Assembly: GCA_002428365.1 (NCBI GenBank)
Contig: DIVW01000050.1
Span: 1 to 64,000 of the forward strand
Direction of reading: 5' to 3'
Source: Propionibacteriaceae bacterium UBA6122
GTDB taxonomy: Bacteria; Actinomycetota; Actinomycetes; Propionibacteriales; Propionibacteriaceae
DNA: 64,000 bases
A model generated the notes under the pieces. That model did no database searches, was not told the origin of the DNA, and worked only from the letters and a program-made list of their open reading frames with translations. Made by a program: the position numbers and the translations under genes. This document shows positions 16,083 through 25,529 of this stretch, piece by piece. Every line of letters starts with the position of its first letter. Position 1 is the stretch's first letter.

Positions 16083-18302
16083 TCAGCTTGGTCTCTTTGG
16101 ACGCAGGATCTTCACCAGCCGGTTCCGGAGCCGCCACAGCCTTGACCGATGAATCCGCTTGAGTTGCTTTCGGGCATGGTTACGTTCGGTGCGCAGCTTG
16201 TGCAGCGTGTCTTCCTGCGCCCGTGACAGGGCCTTGAGCTTGGCCACCTCGCTAGACAACTGCTGGGCCTGGGCGGCCAGCTGGGCGCGCTGTTCGGACT
16301 GTTCGGCGGCAACGCGGCTGACTGCGGCCAACTCTGCGGCCAGCTCGGTTGCTTCCAGATGATCTGCAAGGGCGGCGCGCTCGATGGTGCCAACGAGTTC
16401 AGGGAGTAGCGCCTGGACTGGCTGACTGGCGGCGGCTTGCCCCACCGCATCGATGATCGCGGCGTCGAACCGATCGCGACGTTTAGCGCCAAGCAGGTCG
16501 GCAACCGCCGCGGCCACCAACCCGGCGGCCCGGTCGGGCTGGTCGCGAAGTGCGCGCAAGGCAGCCGCCAAGCCCACTGGGTCACCAGGTGCGTAGGCCA
16601 TACCGGTGACCCCATCGCTGAGGTATTCGGTCGGTCCGGCAACTTCGGCAAAGACGACCGGCAGCCCAGCGGCGGTGGCCTCGAAGGGCACCCGCCCGAA
16701 GGCCTCGGCGCGGGACGACACGACCACCGCGTCAAACAGGGCATAGAGCTGGTTGCGGTCGGTGATGGTGCCAACGAAGGCCACCAGATCAAGCACGCCA
16801 GCGGCCTCGACGGCCCGTCGCAGGCTCGCGGCGTAGGCGGGACGTTCGCCGCCAGCCAGCACCAGCGGTACGTCCACGCCCTCCTGGCGAAGCAACCCGA
16901 TGGCCTGAATCGCATCGAGTTGGCCCTTGCCTTCGCTGAGGGTGCCGACGACTCCGATCGTCCAGGGACGCTCCGGCCGGGGCGCCTCATCCAGGCTCGC
17001 CAATCTGGGCGCAGGGTGGATCACCTGAACCTTCGGGTTCGGGCCGCCGAAGAAGTGATCGCGGACGGCGGCGGAGTTGGTGATCACCTGCGCCGACAAC
17101 GCGGCCACCAGCTCTCCCACCTGCGCCGGTTCGGCGGGTAGGGCCAGTTCGTGGTCGAGGTCACCGAACTCGCGCAAATACCAGGCGTGCGGCTTCCCTA
17201 GGGCGGCCGCGGCCAGGGCGCCGGCCAACACCGTCCCAGTCTGGGTGAGCACCACATCGGGGTCGACGGCAGCGAGGGCGTCGACAACTCCGGCCACCAC
17301 TTCAGGGTGATTCCAGTCTCGGGCCCCAACCGCCTGGGCACCCGGGTCGCCGTACCACCACGGCAGGCTCTCGATGAAGGCGACCGAGCCGCCGAGCTGG
17401 TTCAGCTGGCCCGACAGCTCGCTCGGCGCCCCCGGCAGCACCGTGTGCACTAGGCAGCCCTGCCGAATCAGGCTTTCGGCCATTTCCACCTGGCTGCGCT
17501 CGGAGCCGCCCAGCCCGTTGGTGTGCAACAGCACGGCGAGGCTGTGGCAGTGCTGATTTCGGACGCAGTAGAGGTTGGCGTAGGCCTGTGGCGCCATCAG
17601 CGGTTGCCACTGGTTCGGTTCAGTCAGTTCACGCCAGGAGAACTGCTCCTCGTCAATCAGGAAGACCCGGAACCCCAAATCGAGGATCTGCTCGACCAGA
17701 GCGTCCGGATCCGACCCCGTTTGCCGGTGGGTCTTCGGGTTGAACTCGATCAGCAGCCGAACGTCCTGATAGGCATCAAACACCTCGCGCAACCCATCGA
17801 GTGCCTGGGGCTCGTGGCCTTCGACGTCCACCTTGATCACGATCCGATCGCCACCGGGCAGACCGAGGGTGGAGCCGGTGACGCAATCCACTTCGATGGT
17901 GTCGATGGTGGGCGAGTTCGGGTGACCGCTCAGCCCGTTGTTGTCAGAGGCTTCAGTGAGTTGGAAGGCGACGGTGCCGGTGGTGTCAGAGAACGCCGCG
18001 GTGCGCACGTCGATACCGACGATGCCGTTGAGCTCCAGATTGCGCCGGACGGTCGCCGCATTCTCCGGGGAGGCTTCGATGGCGATCGTCCGCGCCTCCG
18101 GGGCGGCCAGGGCGCCGACGAGGGTGTAGTAGCCGACGTGAGCGCCGATATCGACCACGGCCGCGGCCCCGGTGCAGGCGGTACGAAACAGGGCGGTCGA
18201 CATCGGTTCGTAGCCACGCTCGGTGTACCAGGACGCATTGCGCTGCGGCGCCTCAAGCTCGAAGGCGCAGCCGAGCGGACGGACTCTGGTTAGTGCTTCC
18301 AT
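16083..18302 (-). CDS. FkbM methyltransferase fused to a GT4 glycosyltransferase with a coiled-coil tail
   Basis: A 739-residue fusion. Residues of about 45-230 are an FkbM-type SAM methyltransferase (VDIGAHVGYYTL, IAIEASPENA, IVIKVDVEGHEPQAL). Residues of about 255-640 are a GT-B glycosyltransferase of family 4: LLHTNGLGGSERSQVEMAE at the acceptor side, IGVVGTLSEGKGQ, then SSRAEAFGRVPFEATAAG, the donor-binding E-x7-E region. Residues of about 655-739 form a glutamine-rich coiled coil ending in a very basic tail. It probably O-methylates and extends a surface glycan at the inner membrane face. The gene to its right is transcribed divergently and also encodes a glycosyltransferase with a similar basic tail. 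Confidence 0.85.
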   Translation of the reverse strand: MEALTRVRPLGCAFELEAPQRNASWYTERGYEPMSTALFRTACTGAAAVVDIGAHVGYYTLVGALAAPEARTIAIEASPENAATVRRNLELNGIVGIDVRTAAFSDTTGTVAFQLTEASDNNGLSGHPNSPTIDTIEVDCVTGSTLGLPGGDRIVIKVDVEGHEPQALDGLREVFDAYQDVRLLIEFNPKTHRQTGSDPDALVEQILDLGFRVFLIDEEQFSWRELTEPNQWQPLMAPQAYANLYCVRNQHCHSLAVLLHTNGLGGSERSQVEMAESLIRQGCLVHTVLPGAPSELSGQLNQLGGSVAFIESLPWWYGDPGAQAVGARDWNHPEVVAGVVDALAAVDPDVVLTQTGTVLAGALAAAALGKPHAWYLREFGDLDHELALPAEPAQVGELVAALSAQVITNSAAVRDHFFGGPNPKVQVIHPAPRLASLDEAPRPERPWTIGVVGTLSEGKGQLDAIQAIGLLRQEGVDVPLVLAGGERPAYAASLRRAVEAAGVLDLVAFVGTITDRNQLYALFDAVVVSSRAEAFGRVPFEATAAGLPVVFAEVAGPTEYLSDGVTGMAYAPGDPVGLAAALRALRDQPDRAAGLVAAAVADLLGAKRRDRFDAAIIDAVGQAAASQPVQALLPELVGTIERAALADHLEATELAAELAAVSRVAAEQSEQRAQLAAQAQQLSSEVAKLKALSRAQEDTLHKLRTERNHARKQLKRIHRSRLWRLRNRLVKILRPKRPS

Positions 18303-18444
18303 TTACGCGGGCCTATCCGTGGAGCGACTGGCGGTCGATTTGATCCTAGAGCGCTTACCGCCGAGCCTGCTGGGCAGTAGCCACAGCGTGGCGGGCCGCT
18401 GGTCCATCAGGACGCGCCCAAAGCGCAGGCACAAGCGGTGACGA

Positions 18445-18457
18445 TACGATCGAAATA
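18445..18457 (+). promoter_or_regulatory. Candidate -10 element giving a leaderless transcript
   Basis: TACGAT at 18445-18450 fits an actinobacterial -10 box and ends seven bases before the A of the ATG at 18457. There is no Shine-Dalgarno between. A transcript starting at the ATG would be leaderless, which is common in this phylum. No clear -35 is seen. Confidence 0.4.
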
Positions 18458-19647
18458 TGAAGCTAGTGATGACTTTGATGGTGCGCGACGAGATCGACAT
18501 CGTGGCGGCAATGATCGAGCACCACTTGGCCCAGGGTGTCGATCTGATCATCGCCACCGACAACGCCTCAGTCGACGGCACCCGCGAGCTGTTGGCCAGC
18601 TACGCCGACACTGGCCGTCTCGAGCTTCACGACTATCTCGAACACGACAAGCGCCAGTTCGCCGTGGTGACCGGAATGGCGCAGCGCGCCTACACCGTCC
18701 ATGGTGCGGACTGGGTGATCAATGCTGACGCCGATGAGTTCTTCGTCCCGGTTGATCGCAAGCTGACCTTGAAGGCCGCCCTGGAGCAGATCCCGACCTC
18801 CTTGGGCTCCTTCTTCGCCCCGGTGGTCAATATGACCGGCTACCCAGCCAAGGACGGCGCTGGCATCGGCCGGCTGCGCTGGCGCGACGTCCGCGACGAC
18901 GAGACGCTGATGCTGGCGGCCGGACTGCACGCCCAGCCCACGCCCAACGCCATTCACATCGGCCACGCTGAGGTGGCGGTGGTGCAGGGCAATCACTCGA
19001 CCAGCATTCGCAGCGCGGGCCAGCCGGACGCCGCCTACGCCATCGAGGTGCTGCATCTGCCCTGGCGATCCTGGACGCAGTTCAGCACCAAGGTGGAGGT
19101 CTCCGGGTTGGCCTACGAGGGCAACCCAGACCTCAACCCGAGCCCCCGTCACCACGGCATGCGGGACTACCGCTTCCACAAGGCCGGGGTGTTGGAACAC
19201 TTCTACCTTTATCGACACCCGAATGTGGCCGGGGCTGGCAAACGCGGGCTGCCGGTGACGGAGTTTGTCGAGGACGGCTGGCTCGCTGACGAACTGCGGG
19301 CGCTGGACGAGGCGGGGCAGGCGGTGTTGCCGGCTGAGTTGGCCAAGGTGCTAGCCAGCGATGGCTCCGAAACCGACTACCCGAAAACTGCCTGGACGAA
19401 GGCCGCCGAAGTGGTCGCCTTCGTGCTGCCCCTGGAAACTGAGCGCACCGAATCGCTTCAGACCGCGATCGACGAGCGCAACCTGGCGCGGCGGCGGTTG
19501 CAGAAGGCCCGCTGGCGCATCGCCGAACTCAAGGCTCAGCTGGCGGCCACCCCGAAGGCGCGACTCAAGCGAGCCGTGAAATCAGGCCTGGCCAAGCTGC
19601 CCGAGCCGGTCAAGAAGCCGCTGCGGGCGCTGAAGGGCTCACGATAG
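18457..19647 (+). CDS. Glycosyltransferase family 2-like protein with basic coiled-coil tail
   Basis: A 396-residue GT-A protein. It opens MKLVMTLMVRDEIDIVAAMIEHH, has ATDNASVDGTRELL and the metal-binding DxD region WVINADADEFF. These mark the GT2/GT92-like group that includes proteins acting on surface glycans. Residues of about 335-396 are charged heptads (ERNLARRRLQKARWRIAELK) followed by a lysine-rich end, close in style to the tail of the FkbM-GT4 protein encoded divergently. A shared partner or membrane contact is plausible. Confidence 0.8.
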   Translation: MKLVMTLMVRDEIDIVAAMIEHHLAQGVDLIIATDNASVDGTRELLASYADTGRLELHDYLEHDKRQFAVVTGMAQRAYTVHGADWVINADADEFFVPVDRKLTLKAALEQIPTSLGSFFAPVVNMTGYPAKDGAGIGRLRWRDVRDDETLMLAAGLHAQPTPNAIHIGHAEVAVVQGNHSTSIRSAGQPDAAYAIEVLHLPWRSWTQFSTKVEVSGLAYEGNPDLNPSPRHHGMRDYRFHKAGVLEHFYLYRHPNVAGAGKRGLPVTEFVEDGWLADELRALDEAGQAVLPAELAKVLASDGSETDYPKTAWTKAAEVVAFVLPLETERTESLQTAIDERNLARRRLQKARWRIAELKAQLAATPKARLKRAVKSGLAKLPEPVKKPLRALKGSR

Positions 19648-19663
19648 GCAACGGCGGCAAGCC

Positions 19664-20860
19664 TCAGCTGATCGTCGCTGTCTGCGGCAGATCGAGGGCA
19701 GCCACCACCGCAGCCACCTGGGCCATCGGGGTGTAGGTAGCCGCACAGTGCGCCAGTGCGGCCGCGCCGAGTTGGCGTCCGGTGGTGTCGTATTCGGCCA
19801 CGATTCGGTTGAGGTACTCGTCCCACTCGTGGTTGCGCACGATGAAGCCGTTGACCCCCTGCTCGATCGCCCGCGACATGGTGAAGGTCGGTGAAGCCAG
19901 GGTCGGAATGCCGACGATGCCCGCGTCGAAGTACTTCAACTCCGACTTGCAGTTGGTGAACCGGTTGTTCTGCAGCGGGGCCAGATTCACCTCGGTCTCG
20001 GCGATCAGCCGCTGCAGGTCGAGGTAGTTGGTCAACGGGATCAACTCGATCTGGTCTTTGACCTTCTCGAAAAGCTCATCGCCTTGCTCGAGGAAGCCCA
20101 CCACCCGGAGCCGTACGCGGTCGTCCTGTTCGAGGATTCTGGCCAGCGCCCCGGCCATCAACGCGAAGTCGCGATTGTGGGTTGGCGTGCCACTGAAATA
20201 GCCGAGGTGGATTTCGTCGGTGCGCTTGGGCCCGGACGCTTCGCGCGCCGCCACCAACTGGCTGGAATAAGCCAGCTGGTCGGTGCCCATGAAGTTCGGG
20301 ATCACCCGGACGGGCTTGCCGATGACCTCGGTGGCGCGTTCGGCCAAGTAGTCATTGGTGACCACGATTTCGTCGGCCAGCCCCGCAGTGTGCCGGAGGC
20401 GAGAGGTGTAAGCGAACCACCAGCTCACCAGCTTCTCCCCGTGCACCCCTTCGCTGGGCACGTCGAGGGTGCGCATCAACTCGGGCACCATCGATGCGTC
20501 GAAGACGTAATCGTCGACGTCGAACATGATGCGGGCGCCGAAGCGGCGGGCCAGGCCAATGAACTGGGCCAGGCGTTCGGTGTAGGGCGCTCGCCCCACC
20601 ACCACTAGGTCGGCCTCTTTGGCAATCGCGTACAACCGGTCGCCGTCAGATTCCCAAAACCAGGAGGCGGAGACGCCAGCGACGTGCTCGTTGATCAGGT
20701 TGGCGACATTGAAGCACCGGTACCGGAAGGTGCTGCTGTTCGGCGCTTGATCCAGATAGGCGACCCGGAAGGTATCGGCGCGGAACCGCTGGGCCCGCTC
20801 GACGAAACTGAGCAGCCAGGGGTCCTCGTAGTCAGGTGCGGCGAGTGGAACCTCAAACAC
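19664..20860 (-). CDS. Glycosyltransferase (GT-B, family 4-like)
   Basis: About 398 residues. IMFDVDDYVFDAS, VVTNDYLAERA and IPNFMGTDQLAY, followed by HLGYFSGTPTHNRDF and NLAPLQNNRFTNCKSELKYFDA, form a GT-B donor-site pattern seen in capsule and rhamnan-type clusters. The GTG start at 20860 overlaps the stop of the upstream gene by eight bases (GTGTTTGA), so the two are translationally coupled and probably act in the same polymer. The longer open frame upstream of the GTG only mirrors the neighbour's 3' end. Confidence 0.8.
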   Translation of the reverse strand: MFEVPLAAPDYEDPWLLSFVERAQRFRADTFRVAYLDQAPNSSTFRYRCFNVANLINEHVAGVSASWFWESDGDRLYAIAKEADLVVVGRAPYTERLAQFIGLARRFGARIMFDVDDYVFDASMVPELMRTLDVPSEGVHGEKLVSWWFAYTSRLRHTAGLADEIVVTNDYLAERATEVIGKPVRVIPNFMGTDQLAYSSQLVAAREASGPKRTDEIHLGYFSGTPTHNRDFALMAGALARILEQDDRVRLRVVGFLEQGDELFEKVKDQIELIPLTNYLDLQRLIAETEVNLAPLQNNRFTNCKSELKYFDAGIVGIPTLASPTFTMSRAIEQGVNGFIVRNHEWDEYLNRIVAEYDTTGRQLGAAALAHCAATYTPMAQVAAVVAALDLPQTATIS

Positions 20861-22589
20861 GTCCGAATCTCTCGTCGAGGTGGTCCAGTACCGGGGCGAA
20901 GTTCTGCCGCCAACTGTTGAAATAGGGAGTCGGGTTGGGCACGAAAGGCTCCTCGCGCACCGCCTCAACCTGCGCCACGGCGTCCCGAATAGCCTCGGCG
21001 AGGGCGTCGACCGTTGGCTCGGCGACGACTAAGCGCTTTGAGACCGCGGTCAGGTCGGGCTTTCCTGGCCAGCTGTTGGTGACCACCACCGAGCCGCTGG
21101 CGGCCAGATCCAGCGGTGGGTAGCTCGGATGCGGCGATGACATCAATGACAGGCCGAGATCAATCGTGGCCAGCAGGTCGTGGTACTGCGCCCAGTCCAG
21201 GTTGGTGTGGTGAATCGGTGCCGTCTCGTCGCAAAAGACGAACTCAGGCAGGTGGCGACCGACGAAGTGCAACTCCCAATCCGAAGTCGGTAGCCAGCCA
21301 TTCTCGATGGCCTTGTCGAGTGCCAACACGCCAACATCGAACAGGTTGCGCGGGTTGGCCGGGCGGGCATAGAAGAACAGCTGGCGCTTCTCGCCCTGAG
21401 CCAGCGTGCGCCCGGGTCGCAGGAATGAGGTGAAGGACGGCTCGAAGGAGATGCCGGTGGTGGCCAAGTTGTCGATGCCGGAGGTGACCAGGTGCTGCAA
21501 CAGGTTCGAGGTGTTCACCACTACGGTCAGCCCAGGGGTGTTCATGGTCTGCGCCGCCCAGAGCCACCAGGTGCCGATCGGGTAGAAGAGTCGCTCGTCC
21601 TCCTGGAGGATGTGGGTGACCCGCTCGGCTGGGACTACCTTCAGCGTTGCGGAGGTGGTCCACCACGAAGTGGTCAGGAAGATGTCGCCGTCTCCGACCT
21701 CCAGATAGTCACCAGGAATGCAGCTGATGGTGGCCAACTCGGGCTCTTCGGCGGCTTCGATACCGATCGACGCGTAGAGCGCGGCCAGGCCGGAGGTGTC
21801 CGGAGAGGGATAGCGAGTGACGATGCGCAGCCGGCGACCGGAGCGCTCGGCCCACAGGATCGCCAACACCAAGGCGGTGGCGACGCCACCGAACAGGGTG
21901 TCTGGACCGATCGCGTCGGTGACCAGATTCAGCCGGGGCACATTCTCCCCAGGGATCGTGCGCAGCGGCTGCAGGATTTCGAAGCGCTGGGCCATCAACT
22001 GATCCACATTGCCTTCGGCATTGCCTCGCTTGGACGGACGCTTACCCTGCTCGCGGCCGAAACGCAGGTAGTGCACCAGCGGGCTTTCAGTGGACTCGCC
22101 GAGGTACTCGCTCTTGTACCAAGCGGAATCGAAGTGCGGGCTGGGCTGGTAACCCAGCGCGGCGCCCTTGGCTAGGTAGTGCACCAACGGGTTGGCGGTG
22201 CCGATCTCGGGATGCTGGGCGCGGTACCAGCGTGAGTCGAACCCGAATGGGATCGGATCACGGCCTTCCTTGCCGCCATTGCGAAGGAAGTGTCCCAGCG
22301 GCTCAACCTTGTTGCGGGCGACGTCGGCATTACGCTCCAGGTACCAGACCGGGTCGAACAGCGGGCTGGGCTGCCGTAACTCGCCGCGTCCGATGGTCCG
22401 GTAGTGCTCAAGCGGAGTAAGGCCGGTGTCGGCCACGTCGGGGTAGGTCGCCAGGTAGAACTCGGCGTCGAAGATCACCTTCACCGGATCGAGCTTCGGT
22501 TTCGGTCGCACAACCTTGGCTGGCGCCTTTGCCGGCGCTGCCTTCTTGCCTGAAAACCCGCGCAATGCTCGCTTGATCCGCCAGTGCAA
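20853..22589 (-). CDS. WsaF-like glycosyltransferase with four N-terminal FDxxWY repeats
   Basis: About 578 residues. Residues of about 35-185 hold four repeats of about 38 residues with the pattern FD..WYL..yPDVA, PL.HYL..G..EGR.PSP; this repeat type is found in front of many surface glycosyltransferases. From about 215 on it matches the rhamnosyltransferase WsaF type: DTLFGGVATALVLA, DIFLTTSWWTTSATL, HILQEDERLFYP, SLMSSPHPSYPPLDLAASG. A role in rhamnan or similar polymer extension is inferred. The start is uncertain: TTG 22589 has GGGAAGG upstream, while TTG 22622 (11 residues longer) has no ribosome binding site. Confidence 0.8.
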   Translation of the reverse strand: MHWRIKRALRGFSGKKAAPAKAPAKVVRPKPKLDPVKVIFDAEFYLATYPDVADTGLTPLEHYRTIGRGELRQPSPLFDPVWYLERNADVARNKVEPLGHFLRNGGKEGRDPIPFGFDSRWYRAQHPEIGTANPLVHYLAKGAALGYQPSPHFDSAWYKSEYLGESTESPLVHYLRFGREQGKRPSKRGNAEGNVDQLMAQRFEILQPLRTIPGENVPRLNLVTDAIGPDTLFGGVATALVLAILWAERSGRRLRIVTRYPSPDTSGLAALYASIGIEAAEEPELATISCIPGDYLEVGDGDIFLTTSWWTTSATLKVVPAERVTHILQEDERLFYPIGTWWLWAAQTMNTPGLTVVVNTSNLLQHLVTSGIDNLATTGISFEPSFTSFLRPGRTLAQGEKRQLFFYARPANPRNLFDVGVLALDKAIENGWLPTSDWELHFVGRHLPEFVFCDETAPIHHTNLDWAQYHDLLATIDLGLSLMSSPHPSYPPLDLAASGSVVVTNSWPGKPDLTAVSKRLVVAEPTVDALAEAIRDAVAQVEAVREEPFVPNPTPYFNSWRQNFAPVLDHLDERFGRV

Positions 22590-22655
22590 CTTATCGCCTT
22601 CCCTCGAACCCGTTCCGCTCAACTCGAAGCAGAATACCGTTCACCGAGTCATGCA

Positions 22656-22684
22656 TTTTCCGCCGCCCTGAGCTGGGCGGAAAA
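22656..22684 (-). terminator. Hairpin between methyltransferase and glycosyltransferase genes
   Basis: TTTTCCGCC and GGCGGAAAA form a nine-base stem around an 11-base loop, in the gap after the minus-strand methyltransferase. The A/T ends of the stem would give a U-run on the minus strand only partly. Plausible terminator. Confidence 0.4.
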
Positions 22685-22742
22685 CCAGTGCTGCATTCTC
22701 GGGCTCCTGAGTGGCTAACTAAGGCTCCGAGCTGCTGGTCTT

Positions 22743-23363
22743 TCAGGCCAACGTCACCGAGCTGCGGACGGCTTCGACCACATGATCCAACGCACAGCGG
22801 AAGCCGATTTCCATCGGCACTTGGCGCTGCACCACCTCGGCGCGAACCACCCGCAACTCCAGTGAGGTGAGGATCTTGGCGACCTGTTCTGGTGTGGTCA
22901 ACAGATTGGGGTCGCGTGGACCGCCATAGCCGGAAAGCAGGTTCGACTGGTCATGGGCTACCAGCACGATCCGCCCGCCGGGAGCCAGCCCAGCGCTGGC
23001 ATTGGTCAACGCCTTACGTAGCTGCGGCAAGGGCAGTTGCAGATAGCTGAGCAGCACCAGGTCGTAGGTGCCCGGCTTGGGATGGTAGGTCAGTGCGTCC
23101 TCGACGATGGCATCAACCACCAGCCCCTGGACGGCGGCCCGGCCGGCGATCCGTCCCACTGCGATGCTGGCGAAGTCGACGGCGGTGACGTTCCAGCCCC
23201 GTCCGGCCAACCAGAGCGAATTGCGGCCCTCACCGGCACCCAGGTCGAGGGCGCGGCCAGGTCTCAGCTTGCTACAGGCTTCGACCACAAACTGGTTGGG
23301 GTCGGTGTTCCAGACCATCGCGGCCGCTGCGTAGCGTTCGGTCCAGCTTGCTGAGTCAGTCAT
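22743..23363 (-). CDS. Class I SAM-dependent methyltransferase
   Basis: A 206-residue Rossmann methyltransferase. Motif I reads ALDLGAGEGRNSLWLA, motif II VTAVDFASIAV, and motif IV YDLVLLSYLQLPL. The layout resembles the TehB/UbiE-like group with small-molecule substrates, but the substrate cannot be told. It ends EIGFRCALDHVVEAVRSSV. Divergent from the old-yellow-enzyme gene (79-base gap), which suggests a shared promoter region but not necessarily a shared pathway. Confidence 0.85.
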   Translation of the reverse strand: MTDSASWTERYAAAAMVWNTDPNQFVVEACSKLRPGRALDLGAGEGRNSLWLAGRGWNVTAVDFASIAVGRIAGRAAVQGLVVDAIVEDALTYHPKPGTYDLVLLSYLQLPLPQLRKALTNASAGLAPGGRIVLVAHDQSNLLSGYGGPRDPNLLTTPEQVAKILTSLELRVVRAEVVQRQVPMEIGFRCALDHVVEAVRSSVTLA

Positions 23364-23442
23364 CGCCTCACCTCTTGAGCAAGGCTAAACGCTGCGGACG
23401 GACGGTGGCAGCCCTACAGCCGGTCCGTCCTAATCTGTAACC

Positions 23443-24537
23443 ATGTCCTCTTTGTTTGATCCACTCCAGTTGCGCGATCTCACCGTTTCCAACCGGATGT
23501 TCCTGGCGCCGATGTGCCAATACCAATGCGAGGGCCGTGACGGAGTGCCGACCGACTGGCACCTGATGCACTACGGCGCGCGCGCCGCGGGCGGCTTTGG
23601 CCTGCTGATCTCCGAGGCCACCGGCGTTTCTCCCGAAGGCCGCATTACCCCGTGGTGCGCTGGGTTGTGGAACGACGAGCAGGTGGCTGCCTGGAAGCGG
23701 GTCGTCGAGTTCTGCCACGCTCAGGGCGCCAAGATGGCGGTGCAACTGCAGCACGCCGGGCGCAAGGGCTCGATCTATCGCGAATGGGAGCCGGGGAAGG
23801 CGGGCTCGGTGCCGCTCGAAGCTGGCGGCTGGCAGACCATCGGGCCATCGGCGATCCCCTTCCCGGGGCTGACCGCTCCCCGGGAGGCGACCCGGGAGGA
23901 CCTGGCGAAAGTGGTGGCCGACTTCGTTGCTGCCGCGCGGCGGGCTGAAGCTGCTGGATTCGACGCAATCGAACTGCACGCCGCCCACGGCTATCTGCTG
24001 TTCGAGTTCCTCTCGCCGCTGAGCAATAAGCGCACCGATGGCTACGGCGGCGAACTCGGCGGCCGGGCCCGGCTGTTGCTGGAAGTTGCTGAGGCCGTCC
24101 GCGCGGTTTGGCCGGCTGGCAAGCCGCTTTTCGTGCGACTGTCGGCCACTGAGTGGACCGAGGGTGGCTTCACCGTCACCGAGGCAACTGAAGTTGCCGG
24201 CCTCCTCGCTGAGCGCGGGGTGGATTTGATGGACATCTCCAGTGGCGGCAATGTGATGGCCAAGATTCCCTCCGGGCCCGGCTATCAGGTGCCGCTGGCT
24301 GCGGCCGTCCGAACCGCCGGCTTGCCGGTGAGCACCGTCGGTCAGATCACCGAACCCTTGCAGGCGCAATCGATTCTGGATGCCGGCCAAGCCGACGTGA
24401 TCTCGTTGGGACGGGTGGCGCTGCGGGAGCCGAGTTGGCCGCTACGCGCGGCTGCCGAACTGGACGCCGACGCGTTGGCGCGTTATCCCAGCTCCTATCT
24501 TCGCGGCCGGTGGCCGGTGGCCGATCCAATCCGCTGA
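23443..24537 (+). CDS. NADH:flavin oxidoreductase, old yellow enzyme family (YqjM class)
   Basis: A 364-residue FMN-dependent TIM barrel. The N-terminus LFDPLQLRDLTVSNRMFLAPMCQYQ carries the cysteine of YqjM-class ene-reductases, which tunes FMN. Further family marks are HYGARAAGGFGLLISEAT, LQHAGRKGS, ELHAAHGYLLFEFLSPLSN and the FMN phosphate loop near GQI and DVISLGRVALREP. It reduces activated C=C bonds with NADPH in the cytoplasm. The physiological substrate is usually unknown. Length is typical. Confidence 0.93.
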   Translation: MSSLFDPLQLRDLTVSNRMFLAPMCQYQCEGRDGVPTDWHLMHYGARAAGGFGLLISEATGVSPEGRITPWCAGLWNDEQVAAWKRVVEFCHAQGAKMAVQLQHAGRKGSIYREWEPGKAGSVPLEAGGWQTIGPSAIPFPGLTAPREATREDLAKVVADFVAAARRAEAAGFDAIELHAAHGYLLFEFLSPLSNKRTDGYGGELGGRARLLLEVAEAVRAVWPAGKPLFVRLSATEWTEGGFTVTEATEVAGLLAERGVDLMDISSGGNVMAKIPSGPGYQVPLAAAVRTAGLPVSTVGQITEPLQAQSILDAGQADVISLGRVALREPSWPLRAAAELDADALARYPSSYLRGRWPVADPIR

Positions 24538-24549
24538 GTTGGAGATGGC

Positions 24550-24585
24550 CATGGGGTGCGGCCCCTTGCGGAACCGCACCCCATG
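24550..24585. terminator. Bidirectional hairpin terminator
   Basis: CATGGGGTGCGG (24550-24561) and CCGCACCCCATG (24574-24585) pair perfectly over 12 bases around a 12-base loop. It lies between the convergent old-yellow-enzyme and secreted-protein genes. Confidence 0.7.
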
Positions 24586-24608
24586 TGCGTCTTGCTGCTG
24601 GCTAGTGA

Positions 24609-25385
24609 TCAGCCCTTTTGGAAGCCGCCCCACTTGGTGAAGGCGTCGATGTAGGCACGTCCCTTAACCGAAAATGCCAGGTAGAACTGGGTGGGAACCA
24701 CGATCTTCTTGGTCGTGATCTTGATCTTGCCCTTGGAGCTCACTTTGCCGGAGCCGATGGTCTTCATGCCCGAGCCATCAATCTGAGCGAAAATGATCTT
24801 CACCTTCGAGCCAGCCAGGTACTTCGGCACCGAGGCGGACACCTTCAGCTTCGACTTCGCACCGTAGTAGTAGGACACCTTGACGAACTTGCTCAGGCTC
24901 TCGGAGTTGGCCGCCGAGTGGTGCTGAATCACCTTGGAATTGATGGTGGCCGTGTTGGTGGCCACGCCGTTCACCCTCTGGGTGATCACGACGGTGACGC
25001 GGTACTCGCCACGCGAAGTGTTCGGGTAGCTGACTACCTGCACCTCGGCAGCCGCGCCGGGGGCGACCGTTGCGGGCACCTTGACGATCGGCAGCTTTCG
25101 CTTGGACTTCTTGATCGGCGACTTGACGGCCGCGATCTTGACGGTGGCGCCGTAGGTGATCGACGGATCGGTCGGGCCGGCGAATCCCAAGGCGAGCTTG
25201 GTTACGGTGCTGCTGCCGGTCGGGATCGCGATCTTGGCGCTGGTCAAGGTGACCTGACTGAGGCCCGCGACGGCGTGAGCCTGGGTTGCCGGGCCAATCA
25301 GCCCGACACCCGCGACCAGCAAAACGGCCGTCGCTAGAGCGGTTTTACGGACATACGAAGTGATGCGCACTACTCCTCCATTCAT
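24609..25385 (-). CDS. Secreted beta-rich protein of unknown function
   Basis: About 258 residues from ATG 25385, which has AGGTG seven bases upstream. A Sec signal peptide (KTALATAVLLVAGVGLIGPATQAHA) is followed by a threonine- and valine-rich mature region with lysine clusters (KSPIKKSKRKLPIVKVP). The strand pattern suggests two Ig-like or related beta domains. It ends AYIDAFTKWGGFQKG. No catalytic motif is seen. A cell-wall or extracellular binding role is a guess. Confidence 0.7.
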   Translation of the reverse strand: MNGGVVRITSYVRKTALATAVLLVAGVGLIGPATQAHAVAGLSQVTLTSAKIAIPTGSSTVTKLALGFAGPTDPSITYGATVKIAAVKSPIKKSKRKLPIVKVPATVAPGAAAEVQVVSYPNTSRGEYRVTVVITQRVNGVATNTATINSKVIQHHSAANSESLSKFVKVSYYYGAKSKLKVSASVPKYLAGSKVKIIFAQIDGSGMKTIGSGKVSSKGKIKITTKKIVVPTQFYLAFSVKGRAYIDAFTKWGGFQKG

Positions 25386-25529
25386 CGCCAGACACCTCTC
25401 AGTGGTGTGGCGGTATCCCCTTTGCTGTGCAGAGTGAGGCACAGACAAAGAACAGCGTACTGATATCTGGCCCCTGGCGCCTTCTCAGCGAGCGGTCGCA
25501 CCGGAACCTCCCCACCTACTGCTCCTATT

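Noticed and set aside
17523..18293. 256-residue plus-strand frame over the FkbM-GT4 gene
   Set aside because: Antisense shadow of a gene with clear motifs.
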